A stretch of 64,000 nt of DNA from Cryptomeria japonica (Eukaryota; Streptophyta; Pinopsida; Cupressales; Cupressaceae): positions 613,254,477 to 613,318,476 of the forward strand of contig NC_081408.1 of the NCBI RefSeq assembly GCF_030272615.1. The letters run 5' to 3'. The notes under the pieces were generated by a model. It saw only the letters and a program-made list of their open reading frames with translations, searched no databases and was not told the DNA's origin. The position numbers were made by a program, and so were the translations under genes. Position 1 is the first letter of the stretch, and the number at the start of each line of letters is the position of its first letter. Below are positions 46,442 through 58,322 of this stretch, piece after piece.

Positions 46442-47815
46442 CATCTTCTTCTTCACCTACTGCAGCTTCTACCGATACAAGAACACTGAGGCCTTTGCTT
46501 GTTTCTTTCTTAATCGGTTCCCAGAAGGTTACACCTAGTTCATCTTCCACTTGTTCGCTGCAAGTTTCCTCAGGCTCCTCAGGGGATTCATCAACCCTGA
46601 CATTGATACTCTCAACAATTTTCTAAATCCTATTGTTGTAGCAATTGAGAGCTTTGCTCTTAGTGGAATATCCTAGAAATATTCCTTCATCACATTTAGC
46701 ATCAAACTTGCTCATATGCCTCTCTTGATATAACACTTACTGCCAAATACTTTAAAATAACTCACAGTGGGAGTCTTCCCAGTCCACTACTCATAAGAGG
46801 TTTTATCTTTACCTTTCTTGATGAGTACTCAGTTCATAGTATAGACTGCAGTGCTCACCGCTTCTCTCCAAAAAGTGTGAGCAACCTTTCCTTGGATCAA
46901 CATTGTTCTGGCCGCTTCAACTATAATCCTATTATTCTTTTCTGCTATGCCATTATGTTGTGGTGTCCTTGGGGCAGACAATTGCCTCTTGATACCGTTC
47001 TCTTCACAGTACTTGTTGAATTCATCAAAAGTGAAATCACCTCCTTGATCAGTTCTTAGGCATTTTATCCTTTGACCACTTTCCTTCTCTACTAATGCTC
47101 TAAAGGCTTTGAACTTTCCAAATGCCTCAAACTTGTCTTTCAAGAATGTTACCCACATCATTCTTGAGCAGTCATCAGTAAGAATCATGAAATACCTATC
47201 TCCCTGAATACTTCTAGTTTTCATTGGACCACACAGATCGATGTGCACAAGATCAAGTAAGTTCTCTGCTGAGAAAGACTTACCTTTGAAAGTTGAGGAA
47301 GACATATTCCCAAGTTGGCATTCTCTGCACAAAGAATTATCTGGTTTGTTCAACAAAGGCAATCCTCTTACTGCCTTGATCTTACTCGTCTTTACAATAT
47401 TATCAAAATTCATATGACAAAGTCTCATATGCCATATCCAACTGTCATCAAACTTCGCCATCAGACACTGACTAATCTTGGCATTCAACTGAAACAAGTT
47501 ACCTTTGGTCTTCTTACCAGTGGCAATAAGTTCACCACTCTTTCCAATTATACTACAAACTCCACCTTTGAACTCCAGAATGAGTCCTTTGTCATTTAGC
47601 TCAGAAACACTCAAAAGGTTATGCTTAAGACCTTCTACCCAGTAGACATCATCCACACTACTCTTTCCATTCAGTGAGATGGATCCTTTACCTTTCACCA
47701 AGCATGGTGCATCGTTGCCAAACCGGACAACACCTCCATCATATTCTTCTAGAGACAAAAACTTTCTCTGGTCACCAATCATGTGGTGAGAACACCCACT
47801 ATCAATAATTCACTC
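46442..47815 (-). pseudogene. copia 2 protease, integrase and acidic linker
   Basis: The protease loop IIDSGCSHHMIG is readable at about 47808-47770; the Trp before it is TGA. The frame 47782-46829 continues with SWIWHMRLCHMNFDNI (GAG-pre-integrase), CRECQLGN (zinc), VHIDLCGPMKTRS (first Asp), LRTDQGGDFTFDEF (second Asp) and HNGIAEKNNRII, where the Glu is kept. It is one of the longest unbroken frames in the window (317 codons). The C-terminal part and linker to 46442 are broken. Confidence 0.9.
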
Positions 47816-48845
47816 ATTAGAGTTGTCAATGCGAGAGACAAGGGATTTCTTGTCAGACACTTCTTCCTTTACAGCTACAAACACAATGTCCTCATTCTCT
47901 TCATCCTCAGATTCTTCATCACTAACACCTTCATCCACTGCAACAAGACAATTTCCCTACCTCCTCCTTTATACTTTCTAAACCTCTCCGGTTTATCCTT
48001 ATTGTCATTGTTAGGACAGTTAACAACTATATGTTCTATCTAATTGTAGGAAAAACATTTTAAAGGAAGCTTACCTCTGTATTTTCCGGTGCCTTTTGGA
48101 AGTCTCTTAGCAAGAAGAGCTTCAAACTCCATCAGAATCTCTTCATCATCCATATCTCTGCATTGTCTGGATTCATAACTGGTACTTACTTCTTTTCCTT
48201 TTTTGGTTGGTGCAGCAGAAGCTCTAAAGGCTGACTCAATCTTCTAAACACTGCCATCATAGCTATTCAACTCATATGCAGTCAACTTTGCAATGATAGA
48301 GTCTAAGAATACCTTGGTTTTGTTGATAGACCTTAGCTCCTAAATAGCACCAACTCTGATTGCATAGACCAGTAACAATGATCTCAAAACTTTACTGATA
48401 ATGGTGGCATCATCAATTGTTCCACCAGTTCTCTTGATATCTCCAACCACAGTCTTGATCCTTATGCCATATTGCTAAATGGTCTCTCCTTCCACCATCC
48501 TCATGTCTTCAAATTTGACTCTAAGGCTCTCTTCATTAGCTTGCTTGACATGTTCATCACCCCATAAATGGTTTCCAGAGTGTCCCATATATCCTTAGGA
48601 GTGTCCTTATCTTGTAAATCAATGAACTCAATATCGGACAGGCTGCTAATAAGGGCTTCCATGACTTTCTCATTTTCTTGAATCTCTCTTTTATGATCAT
48701 CGGTTAGAGTGCCACTAGGGATTACATAGGCATTCTCAACATAGCTCCAGTGTTGAGCATCCAAACTCTTGCTATAAATCTTCATTTTGTCCTTCCATAT
48801 TTTGAAGTTATCTCTATTGAACTTAGGACCTTCCCTCTTCATCAT
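47816..48845 (-). pseudogene. gag: copia 2 Gag (broken)
   Basis: The start at 48845 gives MMKREGPKFNRDNFKIWKDK, then SLSDIEFIDLQDKDTPKDIWDTLETIYG, a UBN2-type copia Gag. The frame breaks at 48501. A decayed zinc knuckle at about 48063-48018 reads CFSYN, stop, IEHIVVNC, where CFSCNKIGHIVVNC would be expected: one Cys, one Lys and one Gly are lost. Distal parts contain more stops. Confidence 0.87.
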
Positions 48846-48902
48846 TAAAGCAAGATCTTTTACCTCAAGCAGTTAAGCTTATATCCTCAAGGACTTGGAG
48901 TT

Positions 48903-48914
48903 GCTCTGATACCA
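48903..48914 (-). other. primer binding site of copia 2
   Basis: On the - strand this reads TGGTATCAGAGC, starting two bases after the 5' LTR, again complementary to initiator tRNA-Met. Confidence 0.92.
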
Positions 48915-48916
48915 AT

Positions 48917-50349
48917 TGATGAATAATGATGAACAACAAATACCCTAACTGGTACTGAGAAAGGGGGGGGTGAATCAGTACATAAAAAAACTTCTCAACA
49001 ACTTATCAAGTTAAAACAATGCTAACCGGTTGTCTTCATCACTGAACTTAACCAAGGCAATACCGGTTAAACATAGTAAGACTTTAGACAACAAAACCAG
49101 TAAAACTGAATACTTCAAATAACATTCAACACTTGATAACTACTTCACCAATATACTCATACATGTGTTGTATTAGTAACACCATAACCATTAGCTCTGC
49201 ATGCATATTCACCTAAACAAAGACTGCTTAAACATCACATGAAAAATGCACAACTCATGACACACATATTTTTCACGTGGAAACCCAAATGGGAAAAACC
49301 ACGGTGGGGATGAATACCCACAAGCTTGTTCTTGAACTCTTTTGAAGCTCACTCTGTTAGGAGCCAAGTCTGGTTAAAGAATTTACAATAAGGTTCTGTT
49401 AGGAACCAATCCTGTTAAAGATCACCCGGTTAAGGGATGGCTATATACCCTGTTAAAGGTTGAAACCCTATTAGAGGTTACCTCGCTAGAGGATTTGAAG
49501 AACTCAATGATCTTGAGTCACCTAGTTAAAGGATTTACAATAAGCCTATTAAAGCTACCCAGCAAAGGGATTTTCCTACTATTGAAATGGTTAGAAGACA
49601 ACAGGTAAAGCTTTGATCTGATAAAAGCACTACATGCTAAGGTAGATCCTTTTCAGCTCCTCTACTCTGCAATCACACTTTGCAGTTTTCTACTCACTGG
49701 TTTGGCAAGTATCTCATCACTCAAATACAAAACCCAACATTTGCCAACACTTACAATATCAAAACTCATCGACCTTATAGACAACAATTAGGTTGGTAGC
49801 ATAAACCCTAAACCCTAAACATTTTAGGTTTACAATTAGAAACAGTCCAATCCTGACCATTCAAACGCTTTTGCATAGAATAAAACAATCTCAAACAGAT
49901 CACAAGGCATTCTGCATCGTCCATTCTTTACCGCACATGGAAATCAGTAACCCATCACGCTCTCTTCACATACCACTAAGAAGAATGTTCATTCCCGAGG
50001 TAGACATTTAATGCAATTGATCTTCACATGCAAGATCCTCAAGGAAATCCTTCACGTGAACAAAAATCACATGGCATCTCGATCTCATCCTTATTTCTTA
50101 GCTAACTCAACACAGAATGTCACCAGTTGCATTGCACAAGCTAGATTTCTAAACCGAAAACCTTAGAGCTGAGACTACCAACTGGTAGTCACACTTAGTG
50201 AAACCCTAGCATCGGTCCACTTCATCCCTTCATATCGGTTTTCTAACTTGAACATCAATAACAACTTCTTCCAATCTTCATACCAGTTCACCTACACTTA
50301 TTGATATCAATGACAACATACATTATCATCATATCATCATATGCCAACA
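48917..50349 (-). repeat. 5' LTR of copia 2
   Basis: This 1433-bp partner of 38662-40054 starts TGATGAATAATGATGAACAA and ends CATATGCCAACA on +. The GGGGC duplication follows at 50350. Confidence 0.93.
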
Positions 50350-51060
50350 GGGGCTTGTACCTTGTTGTCGAAAAGAAACATCCAAGGTGACAACATTATT
50401 GAAGGTGTGCCATAGAGCCAGTGTTGTTGAGTGGGATGCATATAATGGTTTATCCATAACTGGGGGAAGTTGTGAAAGATCACCAACCAAGATCATTGAG
50501 AGTGCTGCAAATGATTCATGTTGTTTGGTGGGAAAAGCTTCTCGCAATCTGTTATCAATCTTCATCAGTAATTGAGGACCAACAAAGCTCATTTCATCTA
50601 TCAAAATGTTTGCATTGCTCTTGAAACATTAATAGTGAATGGTATGTTAAGGGTTTGTATTCTTGAATAGGTATATGGAGGGCAACATGGATTGTGGTAG
50701 CTTGGATATTATATGCGGATACACCTATTGGTGCTATTACAAGCAATGGGTATTATGTATACAGCTAATAAGAAGTGACTTTCCAGTACATGTTGTGCCT
50801 TGAATAATTAACCTTAATGGTGAGGAATTCAAATTTTATGCAGCGTGAATATTTATAATATCAAGTACAGTATTTTGGTTTGCTGCAAGCTCAAAGTTAT
50901 TAGGTGCATTTGAATGTATGTTGCCAAGGGTGTGAGTTGATTGGCTTTTCTCCGTGGAAATGCAGCATTTCATTAGGTATGGAAGCACTTCAATTAAATT
51001 GAAGATCAAAATCACAATTGCCAAGCATTTGAAGAGTAGCAACATCAAAGTTGTTTGACA
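50350..51060 (-). pseudogene. RepHel helicase N-terminal half (Walker A and B)
   Basis: On the - strand the helicase start is readable: ANQNTVLDIINIHAA (about 50880), PLRLIIQGTTCTGKSLL with Walker A at 50798-50775 (usually GTAGTGKS), LLVIAPIGVSAYNIQATTIHVAL after a shift, then IDEMSFVG (Walker B, 50603 onward), ILVGDLSQLPPV and VTLDVSFRQQG. The copia 2 insertion cuts the frame three codons after FRQQG. Several shifts precede Walker B. The family is PIF1-like, as in all Helitron transposases. Confidence 0.9.
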
Positions 51061-51763
51061 CTCCCATTTGTGACAAGAACTCTCATTCGTAGAGGTCTTG
51101 ATCAGTAGATTGTGTATTATCTTGTGACTGCAGGTCTTTGCTATTTTTTGTAGTCAAGTGTTCTTCAATGCCATTTACATGCCACCGGATGTAATGCGTA
51201 CTTTGAATATGTTTCCAATTTACTATAATTTCATCAGTTGAGATACCTATGTGTAGAGGGATGTTGCATAATGGTTTGTACAAAAGTAATTCACTCCAAC
51301 AAAAATTTTCAAAAGTACTGTCATCTTCTGAAGGTAAATATTTATACTGCGGGTAGACGTTTACAATTGTTGGTAGCTTTCTTTTTATCCATTTACATGA
51401 TTTGCATTGTTCACAGTAAGTATATTGTTGAGCTAAATGGAGCAAAGTTAGGTTTGCTAACTCTGATAGTCTTTTCATGTAATTAGAAACGAAAGAAATG
51501 GATGTTTGTGAACCTTCATCACAGTTTATTATACGGAAGATTCTTTTTCCAACACTGAGGGTCACAAATTGACGTGTGCAAGAGATCAAGGGAAGTTTAA
51601 GAAGCATGTGGCAAGTTTCTTGAGTGCTAATGTCCCTATCAGCAACAATTCCTATCACAAATCTCTGATATGCTAATAGAATTGTATCTTCTGAATTTGT
51701 TGATCCAACAATTCTTTTTAACATGTCAGTATAGCTTTCTGATTTACATTCATTTTTCGATGC
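51061..51763 (-). pseudogene. RepHel Rep-helicase linker
   Basis: The frame 51724-51083 (213 codons) reads YQRFVIGIVADRDISTQETCHMLLKLPLISC, the conserved block after the Rep domain of plant Helitrons (normally D-R-D-I-S-A-Q-E), followed by less conserved sequence with YCEQCKSCKW. It is one of the best preserved parts of the gene. Confidence 0.88.
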
Positions 51764-51778
51764 GTATTTTGAGATATA
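51764..51778 (-). other. Rep catalytic tyrosine motif Y-I-S-K-Y
   Basis: Fifteen bases encode YISKY in the context VLQYISKYASK. Two tyrosines four residues apart form the double-tyrosine active site with which Helitron Rep nicks and joins DNA. Both are kept, although a TAG lies about 12 codons upstream. Confidence 0.85.
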
Positions 51779-52900
51779 TTGGAGAACTATCTTTTTGGAG
51801 CATATTGCCTAACAGTCAACATTAGCCCTCCATATGGTGAGCATCATTGGGTTGTGAACATTGAGGTGACTATCATTCCTTGCTGGCTTGTATGATGGGT
51901 TATTATTATGGTCTAAAGTCAATGATGAGTCATGTTGTTCAGGTCAAGGTGTTGAGTTTTGTTTTTTTTTTCAGGCAGGTATACTCTGAACACTTTGTAT
52001 GTCATTGAACAACATTCACTAATTTAGTGTAATCAGTGCAAGGCTCAGATCTGGATATGACATCTATATCCTAAAGACATGGATCTGAAATTGCAAGTAT
52101 ATACTGTCTGTTTAAGCGGTCCACTTCAGTGCGTGGATTCCATGTTGTGATGTACTGGTCAAAGAAGTTTTTAACTGATTGAATGCTTTCATGGTCTGAC
52201 CAATCAAGGTTGTCAATATTAGGTGTTTGTGGCAGCCAAATAAAGCCATGAATATGGACAGAGCCTCGGTGTTGCCATTCATATCTGTACCAGTGGTCAG
52301 TGACATGCAATTATTTGACAATGACTTCATCACAAAAGATCTGAAATCTTAAGTGCAAGTATAAAGTTGTTATAAGTGGGTTATTGACTAAATTCTCAAT
52401 AGACTGCCTTTTGTTGTGGTTCACAGTATTTGAATGTGTTTTTGGGAACAACTTATGTAGGTTAGGCCATTTTGTATCAGTTGAGCTAAGAGTAAATAAT
52501 AACGTAGGTGGACCTAACTGTTCTATCATTGTCGTAAGGTCTCTACGGGATTTTCTCCAAAATGTGTGTGTTTCACGCAAGGAGGCAGCATATCGCATGA
52601 TATAATTTGGTAATTCATTTGATGGTGCGTTCTATAAGTATTCTCTTAGGCCATGAAGATTCAGTGGAAGAGAATCTTCTAAATTTGTCTTTATGAAAAC
52701 AATAGCTGATTGTTGAAATCGATGCCTCATCATAAGGTTATAGATATAATATCTAAAATGGACATGCTGGCCAAATCTTTGATCGGAATATTTTATCAAG
52801 TGCAAAGAATATTCATGTAAATGGACATGCCTTATTTTGCCTTGAAATGGTAAAGGCAATCCATTAGGGAGCAGTGTGGGGAATGCCATTGAAAGTAGGC
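51779..52900 (-). pseudogene. RepHel Rep (HUH endonuclease) domain
   Basis: Blocks in order are FPTLLPNGLPLPFQGKIRH and LHLIKYSDQRFGQHVHFRYYIYNLMMRHR (52889-52632), GPPTLLFTLSSTDTKWPNLHKL (about 52530) and WQHRGSVHIHGFIWLP with the HUH histidines HIH at 52256-52248. FFDQYITTWNP follows, then, after a decayed stretch, RNDSHLNVHNP and the tyrosine motif. The order and spacing are those of plant Helitron Rep. The domain is spread over three frames with stops. Confidence 0.9.
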
Positions 52901-53860
52901 CTTCCGTATTGTACTCATTGATAGGTGATGTACTGATTTGTGGCTAAGGGACAACATTGTTGTTGGTATTATCTAGATTTCGAATTGTCTAAGTGATTGC
53001 ATCAAGTTCAGGTATTGAGGATGGAAGTCGTGGAATGAATGAAAAAGAGTTTTCTATTACTTCTTCATTGTTGATGTTGGGAACATCAGGAATTTCTTAT
53101 ATAGGTTCTTCTTGAGGTGAAGGTATTGAATGCAAAAGGTCTGAAATGTCAGTGTTGTGCTCTGGTAATAGTTGTACTGCATCTAAATCAATGACAACAA
53201 CTTTATAGTATTGGTCATGCTTTATTTTGTAATTCAATGCATTCGTGATGTGAAACCTATTCATGTAACAGCCATAGCTTAATCCTTATAAATTAGTTCT
53301 ACAAACAATAAGAATTTCTAAATGCTGAATTTTGCATGGCAATGATAATGCAATTTCTGAAATATCTTGTGGGAACTTAATTGTGTGACCAGAATACTTA
53401 TATTGTCCTCCCCTTGCATGAGTAACTTGCAAAACAGGGGCAATCCTTGTTATGAGCATTTCTTATACTTGAGAAAGACACTTTAAAATAGAAGGTTGCT
53501 CACCTGGGTCCATATTGTTTGATAATGAGAAATGGTGGAGCCCTCTTTCAGCAGAACATCTCATGCATATAACTGCATAGTTGATTTTTTGAATAGTCAT
53601 GCCCACATAGTTTTCTTTACAAACAGTACATGCCTCTGTGAGCTCCAACATATGAATTCTTTTTCGGAAGTTAGATAATGCATGTAGGAATGAAGGAGTC
53701 TGCAGGGAGAGTTCAGAAGCAGTAGAATGTGTTTGAGGCACATTACTTTGCTCAAGGTCATTGCTTTTTGTTTGTAGTAGAATGTCTGAGTCACTATAAG
53801 ATGTTTGTTGTGCACGACACTGCATTTGGCATTTGTTGGAGATATTGCCTCTATTCTTTG
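52901..53860 (-). pseudogene. RepHel N-terminal zinc region
   Basis: The frame 53825-53463 includes ACTVCKENYVGMTI, ICMRCSAERGLHHFSLSNNMDPGEQPSILKCLSQV, a Cys-x2-Cys pair region and the NNMDPG block that precede the Rep domain in plant Helitrons (DUF6570-like). A stop follows, then EMLITRIAPVLQVTHARGGQYKYSGH continues the block. The N-terminal border is uncertain; 54118-53860 may add another exon. Confidence 0.8.
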
Positions 53861-54065
53861 CATAGTAAGTTCTATTTGTTTGCTTTCTCCTCCATTTGAT
53901 GGCATTGCCTTCTTGAGTGGAAGGCTCAATAGATATCTAATAGTTGGAAGAGAATAGAGGTATGTTAGAATTCTCATAACTGAAGAGAGAAAGCATTGAA
54001 ATATGTATTCAGAAGTGTATGGGAATTGAAAACTGCTTAATCTAATCTGTACTGTTCTTTTGATT

Positions 54066-54780
54066 AGTTTTGTGGTGGTCATTTTGTTACGAGATGTATT
54101 TTTTGTGCAAGTGTTCAATTGACTAATGTATAGTTTGCTGAATATATTGCTTACCTATGAGTTTTCTTGCCAAAGCTATTATTGAAATATACATATGAAC
54201 AAATATATAAAATTATACATACATAGAGATATATGTATATATGTACACATGTATATATACATATCAATGAAATATGTGAATACCTGTATACATAGATATG
54301 CACATATATAAATACATGTGTATACATATAAAATTCTATAACTGTGTATAAATATATTTTTGTATAGAATTTGATTTGTATATTGGGTGGATAGAAATCG
54401 TGTTGGCTTCTTAGTATACGCATGGTTGGTTGAGTATGTTTAGTTTTGTTGTGGTCATTTTGTTGTGAGATGTATTTGTTGTACAAGTGTTCAATTTACT
54501 AATGTGTGTTTTGTTGACTGTAGTGTTTACCTATGACTTCCCTTCCCAAAGGCATTATTGAAATATACATATGCACAGATATATAAAATTTATTTACATA
54601 CAGATGTATGTATACATATCAATGAAATATGTGAATATCTGTATATATAGATATGCACATATATAAATACATGTGTATATATATATATAATTCTATAACT
54701 GTGTATAAATATATTTTTGTATAGGTTTTTTTTGTATATTTGGTATTTTTTTATAAGTTTGGGTACGATAACAATTCGAG
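54066..54780. repeat. 376-bp direct repeat with AT/purine-pyrimidine microsatellite
   Basis: The unit beginning AGTTTTGTGGTGGTCATTTTG at 54066 recurs at 54442 (AGTTTTGTTGTGGTCATTTTG). Both contain GTGTTCAATT, CTTACCTATGA or TTTACCTATGA, ATTGAAATATACATATG and a long alternating ATATACATATG tract. The second unit decays after about 54740. The tract continues as simple ATATGTAT-like sequence to about 55000. Confidence 0.8.
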
Positions 54781-56104
54781 ACTATGATTATGGATATACA
54801 TTTATCCATATGTATATATTTATACATATATATAGATATACATACAAATATGTGCATGTGTAAATATATATCTATTAAAAAATTTATATATAAGTAGGTA
54901 TATACCTGTAGAAATAGATATGCAAAAATAAAAATAGATATATATATGTGCATATATGTATAGATTTTCTATAAATATTTATTTATTTACAGATACTTAT
55001 ATATGTGTACAAATATACTTAAGTATGTTCATATGATACACAAAAAGTTCAAACAAAGATAGAAATGCAAGTAATGAAATGAATAGGAAAGTGCATTGAA
55101 CTGTAAATACTTTTATATGAAAGAAATTTAAAGGAAAGCATTTTGTGTTCTGGAAGGTAAGTAACCAGCATACATGAGTATGCAATCTCTATATAGGAAT
55201 ATAAATAAGCATCTTTACATGATAGGCAAAGAGAGTAATTAAAGCTAAGAATGCAAGGTTAAAAATATATTGAAAAGTGTGTTGAGCTTGTAGAAAGATC
55301 ATAGTTGAAGAAATTAATTGCTCAACAATCATTAATGCATGAAAGAAATAGACAACTGGAATTTTCAAATAAATGTAAATATGTAATTGTACAGGAAAGC
55401 ATGAACAATAAGTACTTATATAAGAGAAGAATCTGAAGGAAAGCAAAGTTATTCTGCAAGGCAATTAACCAACATAGATGAGTATGCAGTTAAATGTATT
55501 GTGCAATGCAATAGCGAGTATTTCTTGAAGAGTTTGAAAACTTGTATAGTTAGTTGTGCATAAACATATAAATATATCTGTATGCAGAGATGCAAATTCT
55601 CATTGTTTAATATCCAATTGTAGATGTGATTGTTGACACGTGTGTATGAATTTTTAAACTAAATATAGATAGTTATTGAGATACAAATTCTCTATTATAA
55701 TATTTATGCATACATAAATGGGCTAATTTTAATTATAATAGTACATGGAAAAGTAATAAGCATGACAGTAAAAAAATTTATGTGGTAAGGAAAGAATTGC
55801 AAAGAGATAACAGTGTAATTTTAATGCAATCTATTATTTATGTAAGAAATATACATATACATATATATAGATGTAGTCATGTATTCATAGAAGATAATCG
55901 TTTGTATTTGTAAGTAGAATTATCTTAAAATACAAAAAAGTTCTACATAATGCAATATTCAAAGGAAAAGCGATAAAAGCTATGAAGACATCTATATGTA
56001 AAGTTATGTGTAGGATTGTAGTACTATAAAATATGTAAAATTTCAAATGTAATAACTGTATCATGAACAAAAAGTTTTGTAATTAGGCAAAATGCCTAAT
56101 ATAG
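54781..56104. other. AT-rich sequence between RepHel and the RPA-like gene
   Basis: Simple alternating tracts to about 55000, then AT-rich sequence with no domain. The - strand frames at 54693-56070 encode only Ile/Tyr/Phe-rich low-complexity peptides, as expected from such DNA. Confidence 0.6.
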
Positions 56105-58322
56105 CTAAGCGTGTGTAGAGAGGCGAGCAATCTCTGCAAGTAATGCATCACACTTAGATTTATAGTCAACAGAGCAGACTTTGTTGATCGTAACTTTCAT
56201 CTTTGATTCAGAGTTGTACATGTCAGTAGAAACCACTAATGTGAATGCGTAGCGATATGAGACAAGTTTATTAATCATAGAACAAGGTTTCTTTGTTGTT
56301 GTGGTATCATTTTGCAGTGCACAAAGCTCTTTTGCAGTTTTCTTTATCAATTGAGTTCCAACCTCATCAAAAGCAGTAGCCCAAACAGTACCTGTTGCAT
56401 CTTGTAGCTTCATTGGTAAAAGGTAACTGTAATTGCATTCTGCCATGGTCATTTCACATCTAGGACAAAACCATGAATCATCAACCTGTTGAGTGCATTT
56501 TTTTTTACAAGGCTTTCCATTTACTTTTAGTGGACAAGTTGCGTAACATAAAGTTTTATCTGTTACGTTTATAAATCTTAGAACAACCAGTGAAGTGGTT
56601 TGAATAGTTTCTGGTTTCACACTCATACGTTCGTGGATTGATGAAATAGTCATTCTAGTATATTTGCTATGAATGTGGGTAATTGTTGGAGAAAAATCTA
56701 GAGTATGCAAGGGAAGAATTCCTCTTAATTTAGGGGTTCTGCCTTTGGAAAAGGAGGATTAATATGTAATGTTGCTGCAGCTATTATGTTAAAAACCTTA
56801 CCATTAAAATAACCAACACGAGCATTACCTAAAGCAAGTATAAGAACACTATCACTGGTTAACATGTTTTTTAACTCTAGTCCTCTTTCTTTTGATATCA
56901 GACCCCATAGGTTGACATCAATTGTTGACCTTGAGAGATCATTAATTCTAACAACTTGCTTTTGTGTTTGAGTGCCATCTTTCCTATGGATTGGAATTAT
57001 ATCTCCAACATGTAAAACAACACCAATGATATCAACTAATGTATTATTAGTTAGCTGAAACACTTCACTAATAGGAATGAAAGGAGAGTGTTGTTGATTT
57101 GGTACTTCTTCATGGCTACAGTGTTTTAATATGGAGGCATCAGACAGGATGATCTCTAAATGATTGTTCAGTTTGTTGTATCTTGTGTTTGCTTCCTTAA
57201 TGGACCCCTTAGAAATGACATAATGTGAACCCACTTCCACACGGTCAGAATGCAGCTGAGCTATTTCGTCAAAACATGTAACTCTAATTTCACAGCCCTC
57301 AGTGTCGACAATGTCAAAACTAAAGACGTGTCCATTCTTAGTAGTTGTACTGTATGACTTTATAGACCGTTTATGAGTAACTCTGCCTTTGATTGTCCAT
57401 TTGTTTTGGTATGGATTTAAACTTTTGATTGGGCTTATATTTTCAGAGGTTGTACTTTGGGGGGATGGTAATTCAGTAGAAAACTGAAGAGAACGTTTAG
57501 ACGATGATGGTGTATCTTCACTCATCATTTCTGGTTGTTGTTCTTTGAATAGGTATACTAGTTTTCCAAAGAATGGACAATCGCTTTGTTTGACTTGTAA
57601 ACTAAGTATTATAATAGTCCTATAAAATGAAAAGACTTTTCTTTAAGATTCTTTAAATTGTAGCTGAAAACAATTAAATAGCAAAGAAGGATAATTTATT
57701 CAATAAACATAGTCTGTTTCCTACTGTGTGTTCCATACATATATGCATGTATAAGTGGACAACAGGACTATCGAGCCCATTTTAAGAGTGTCTAAATCAA
57801 TCAGAGTGGCATACTTAGAAGGCAAAATTGCTAACTACATGTATGTGCCATCAGACAACACTAGTTTATATATGTTTGTATCATATTTGCTACTCTGCAT
57901 TTTCTGGAATGATAAAACTTGCAACAATGATGAAGGAAGCTCATCCCTAGCATTGATAGATTGAATTGCAAATGGGGTAGGGGCATAGTCTTGGGTATTT
58001 TCCTACAAAAAAATAATATCAATATAGAGGATTTAATGTCAAGGGCTACTAAGACATATATGTGGTTATTCGTTAATGTATAGTTTATTGTTTTGCAGTG
58101 TATGTAATTAAGCTATGTAAATTATAGAATGCTTAACTATAATTGTGTATGCAAGGAAAAAGGGTGCATGTTAGAATGGAAAGGATGGAATAAAAAAGAA
58201 AGATATATTATGAAAGAAATGACAACATAGCTTTTTTTCTGAAAAGGTATGATGTATTAGCTTACCGAAATATCCATTGTTGATTGTTGTACAGATTCAA
58301 AGGTGGTTGGTGCAGATGACAT
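56105..58322 (-). pseudogene. RPA large-subunit-like gene of the Helitron
   Basis: Replication protein A binds single-stranded DNA; plant Helitrons carry RPA70-like copies. Exon 1 (58322-58266) encodes MSSAPTTFESVQQSTMDIS and ends at a GTAAG donor. Exon 2 (58002 to about 57727, acceptor TTTTGTAG) keeps phase and encodes an N-terminal OB fold (LLQVLSFQKM, KLVLSDGTYM, GSIVLLS) with a TAG after TYM where Gln is usual. Exon 3 (from 57619) reads TIIILSLQV, then DBD-A (NPYQNKWTIKGRVTHK, FSFDIVDTEGCEIRVTCFDE) and DBD-B (VDIIGVVLHVG). After a stop and shift at about 56725, DBD-C (56710-56105) has the zinc ribbon CPLKVNGKPCKKKC...WFCPRC. Family and strand are secure. At least two breaks make it defective as read. 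Confidence 0.9.

Larger units (their letters stand above)
38662..50349 (-). mobile_element. Ty1/copia retrotransposon 2, inserted in RepHel
   Basis: LTRs of 1393 and 1433 bp at 38662-40054 and 48917-50349, a tRNA-Met PBS, gag, protease, integrase, RT and RNase H on the - strand, and perfect GGGGC duplications (38657-38661 and 50350-50354). Removing the element and one duplication restores the helicase reading frame across the site. It carries a 4.36-kb insertion in its RT (41096-45457). LTR ends and PPT resemble those of copia 1, but the internal sequences differ clearly, so it is a related but separate family. Confidence 0.95.

Noticed and set aside
46069-47599. + strand open frames including a Ser-rich one at 46369-46626
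   Set aside because: Antisense to the copia 2 poly-Glu linker and integrase; the Ser run is the shadow of the Glu run.
54151-56070. Several - strand frames rich in Tyr, Ile and Phe that resemble membrane proteins
   Set aside because: They arise from alternating ATATAC microsatellite and AT-rich DNA; there is no conserved motif.
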